Under the pieces are notes generated by a model. That model was not told the origin of the DNA, did not search any database, and saw only the letters and a program-made list of their open reading frames with translations. From positions 209,809-273,808 of the forward strand of contig NZ_JAPPUW010000004.1 of the NCBI RefSeq assembly GCF_026712205.1: DNA of 64,000 nt, given 5' to 3'. The DNA is from Pelomonas aquatica (GTDB lineage Bacteria; Pseudomonadota; Gammaproteobacteria; Burkholderiales; Burkholderiaceae_C). The position numbers and the translations under genes were made by a program. Below, piece after piece: positions 63,871-64,000 of this stretch; the first letter of the stretch is position 1, and each line of letters begins with the position of its first letter.

Positions 63871-64000
63871 TCATTTGTGCAGCTTGTAGATCTCGCCCTG
63901 CGTGGAGGCCACCCACAGCGATCCATCGGGCGCGAAGGAGAGCCCCGAGATCTCGTTGCGCCTGATGCCCTGCAGCGACGCGTCCAGCCGGCGCAGCTCG
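63871..64000 (-). CDS. C-terminal part of a predicted beta-propeller protein
   Basis: Only the last 43 codons are in the window. They read NEISGLSFAPDGSLWVASTQ then GEIYKLHK and stop, a blade pattern of SdiA-regulated/NHL-type propellers. The start lies beyond base 64000. A gap of 109 bases separates it from the PEP-CTERM gene. Confidence 0.55.
   Translation of the reverse strand, partial: ELRRLDASLQGIRRNEISGLSFAPDGSLWVASTQGEIYKLHK

Overview
The window is about 70% GC and densely coded. Gene content points to a betaproteobacterium of the order Burkholderiales, probably the Rubrivivax/Roseateles/Leptothrix group. Indicators are a Tat-exported HiPIP, the dnaX-ybaB-recR block, the rnhA/methyltransferase pair divergent from gloB, a bacterial-type 4.5S RNA, a PEP-CTERM protein and very strong GC3 bias. 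The placement is an inference from gene content; no rRNA or tRNA was seen.

Layout. 1-9.7 kb: PhoH-like ATPase (5' end cut off), HiPIP, YidB-like protein, patatin lipoprotein, DinB coupled to a nuclease-helicase fusion, a Sel1-repeat protein, and a LysR regulator with an FMN-dependent hydroxyacid dehydrogenase. 9.7-18.3 kb: DUF2182/DUF1326 pair, L,D-transpeptidase-like lipoprotein, YceI, S46 peptidase, and an ECF sigma factor flanked by two cupin proteins. 18.3-26.1 kb: dcd, peptide-binding protein, amidohydrolase, rnhA and methyltransferase on the minus strand; gloB and a MltD-like transglycosylase on the plus strand. 26.1-35.3 kb: a truncated haem-oxygenase-like gene, a hybrid histidine kinase, recR/ybaB/dnaX, a PurM-like gene, a SirB2-like protein, a TetR regulator with two operator copies, a DUF1348 protein and the 4.5S RNA gene. 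35.3-40.1 kb: a truncated tyrosine integrase beside the 4.5S RNA gene (remnant of an integrated element), then a Fur-box-linked TonB receptor and PepSY protein.

40.4-49.5 kb holds two adjacent giant genes (1450 and 1582 codons) with no recognisable function and no signal peptide; they are one of the two most interesting loci. 49.7-53.3 kb: a secreted phosphoesterase and a Tat-exported phospholipase C behind a candidate Pho box. 53.3-54.0 kb: a decayed mercury-resistance locus with an intact MerR-type promoter, internally deleted merT-like and possible merR remnants, and a GDCCVxC protein.

53.9-63.2 kb is the second highlight: a tightly coupled minus-strand operon encoding a cyclophilin/PKD lipoprotein, a TolC-type outer-membrane protein, a membrane-fusion protein, a PqqD/M50-protease/HlyD fusion, a SecA paralogue with intact motor motifs, and a second membrane-fusion protein. 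A PEP-CTERM protein lies just upstream. Together this looks like an envelope-spanning export machine driven by a SecA-type ATPase instead of an ABC transporter, which I do not recognise as a described secretion type. Three perfect hairpins lie between the TolC gene and the first adaptor gene.
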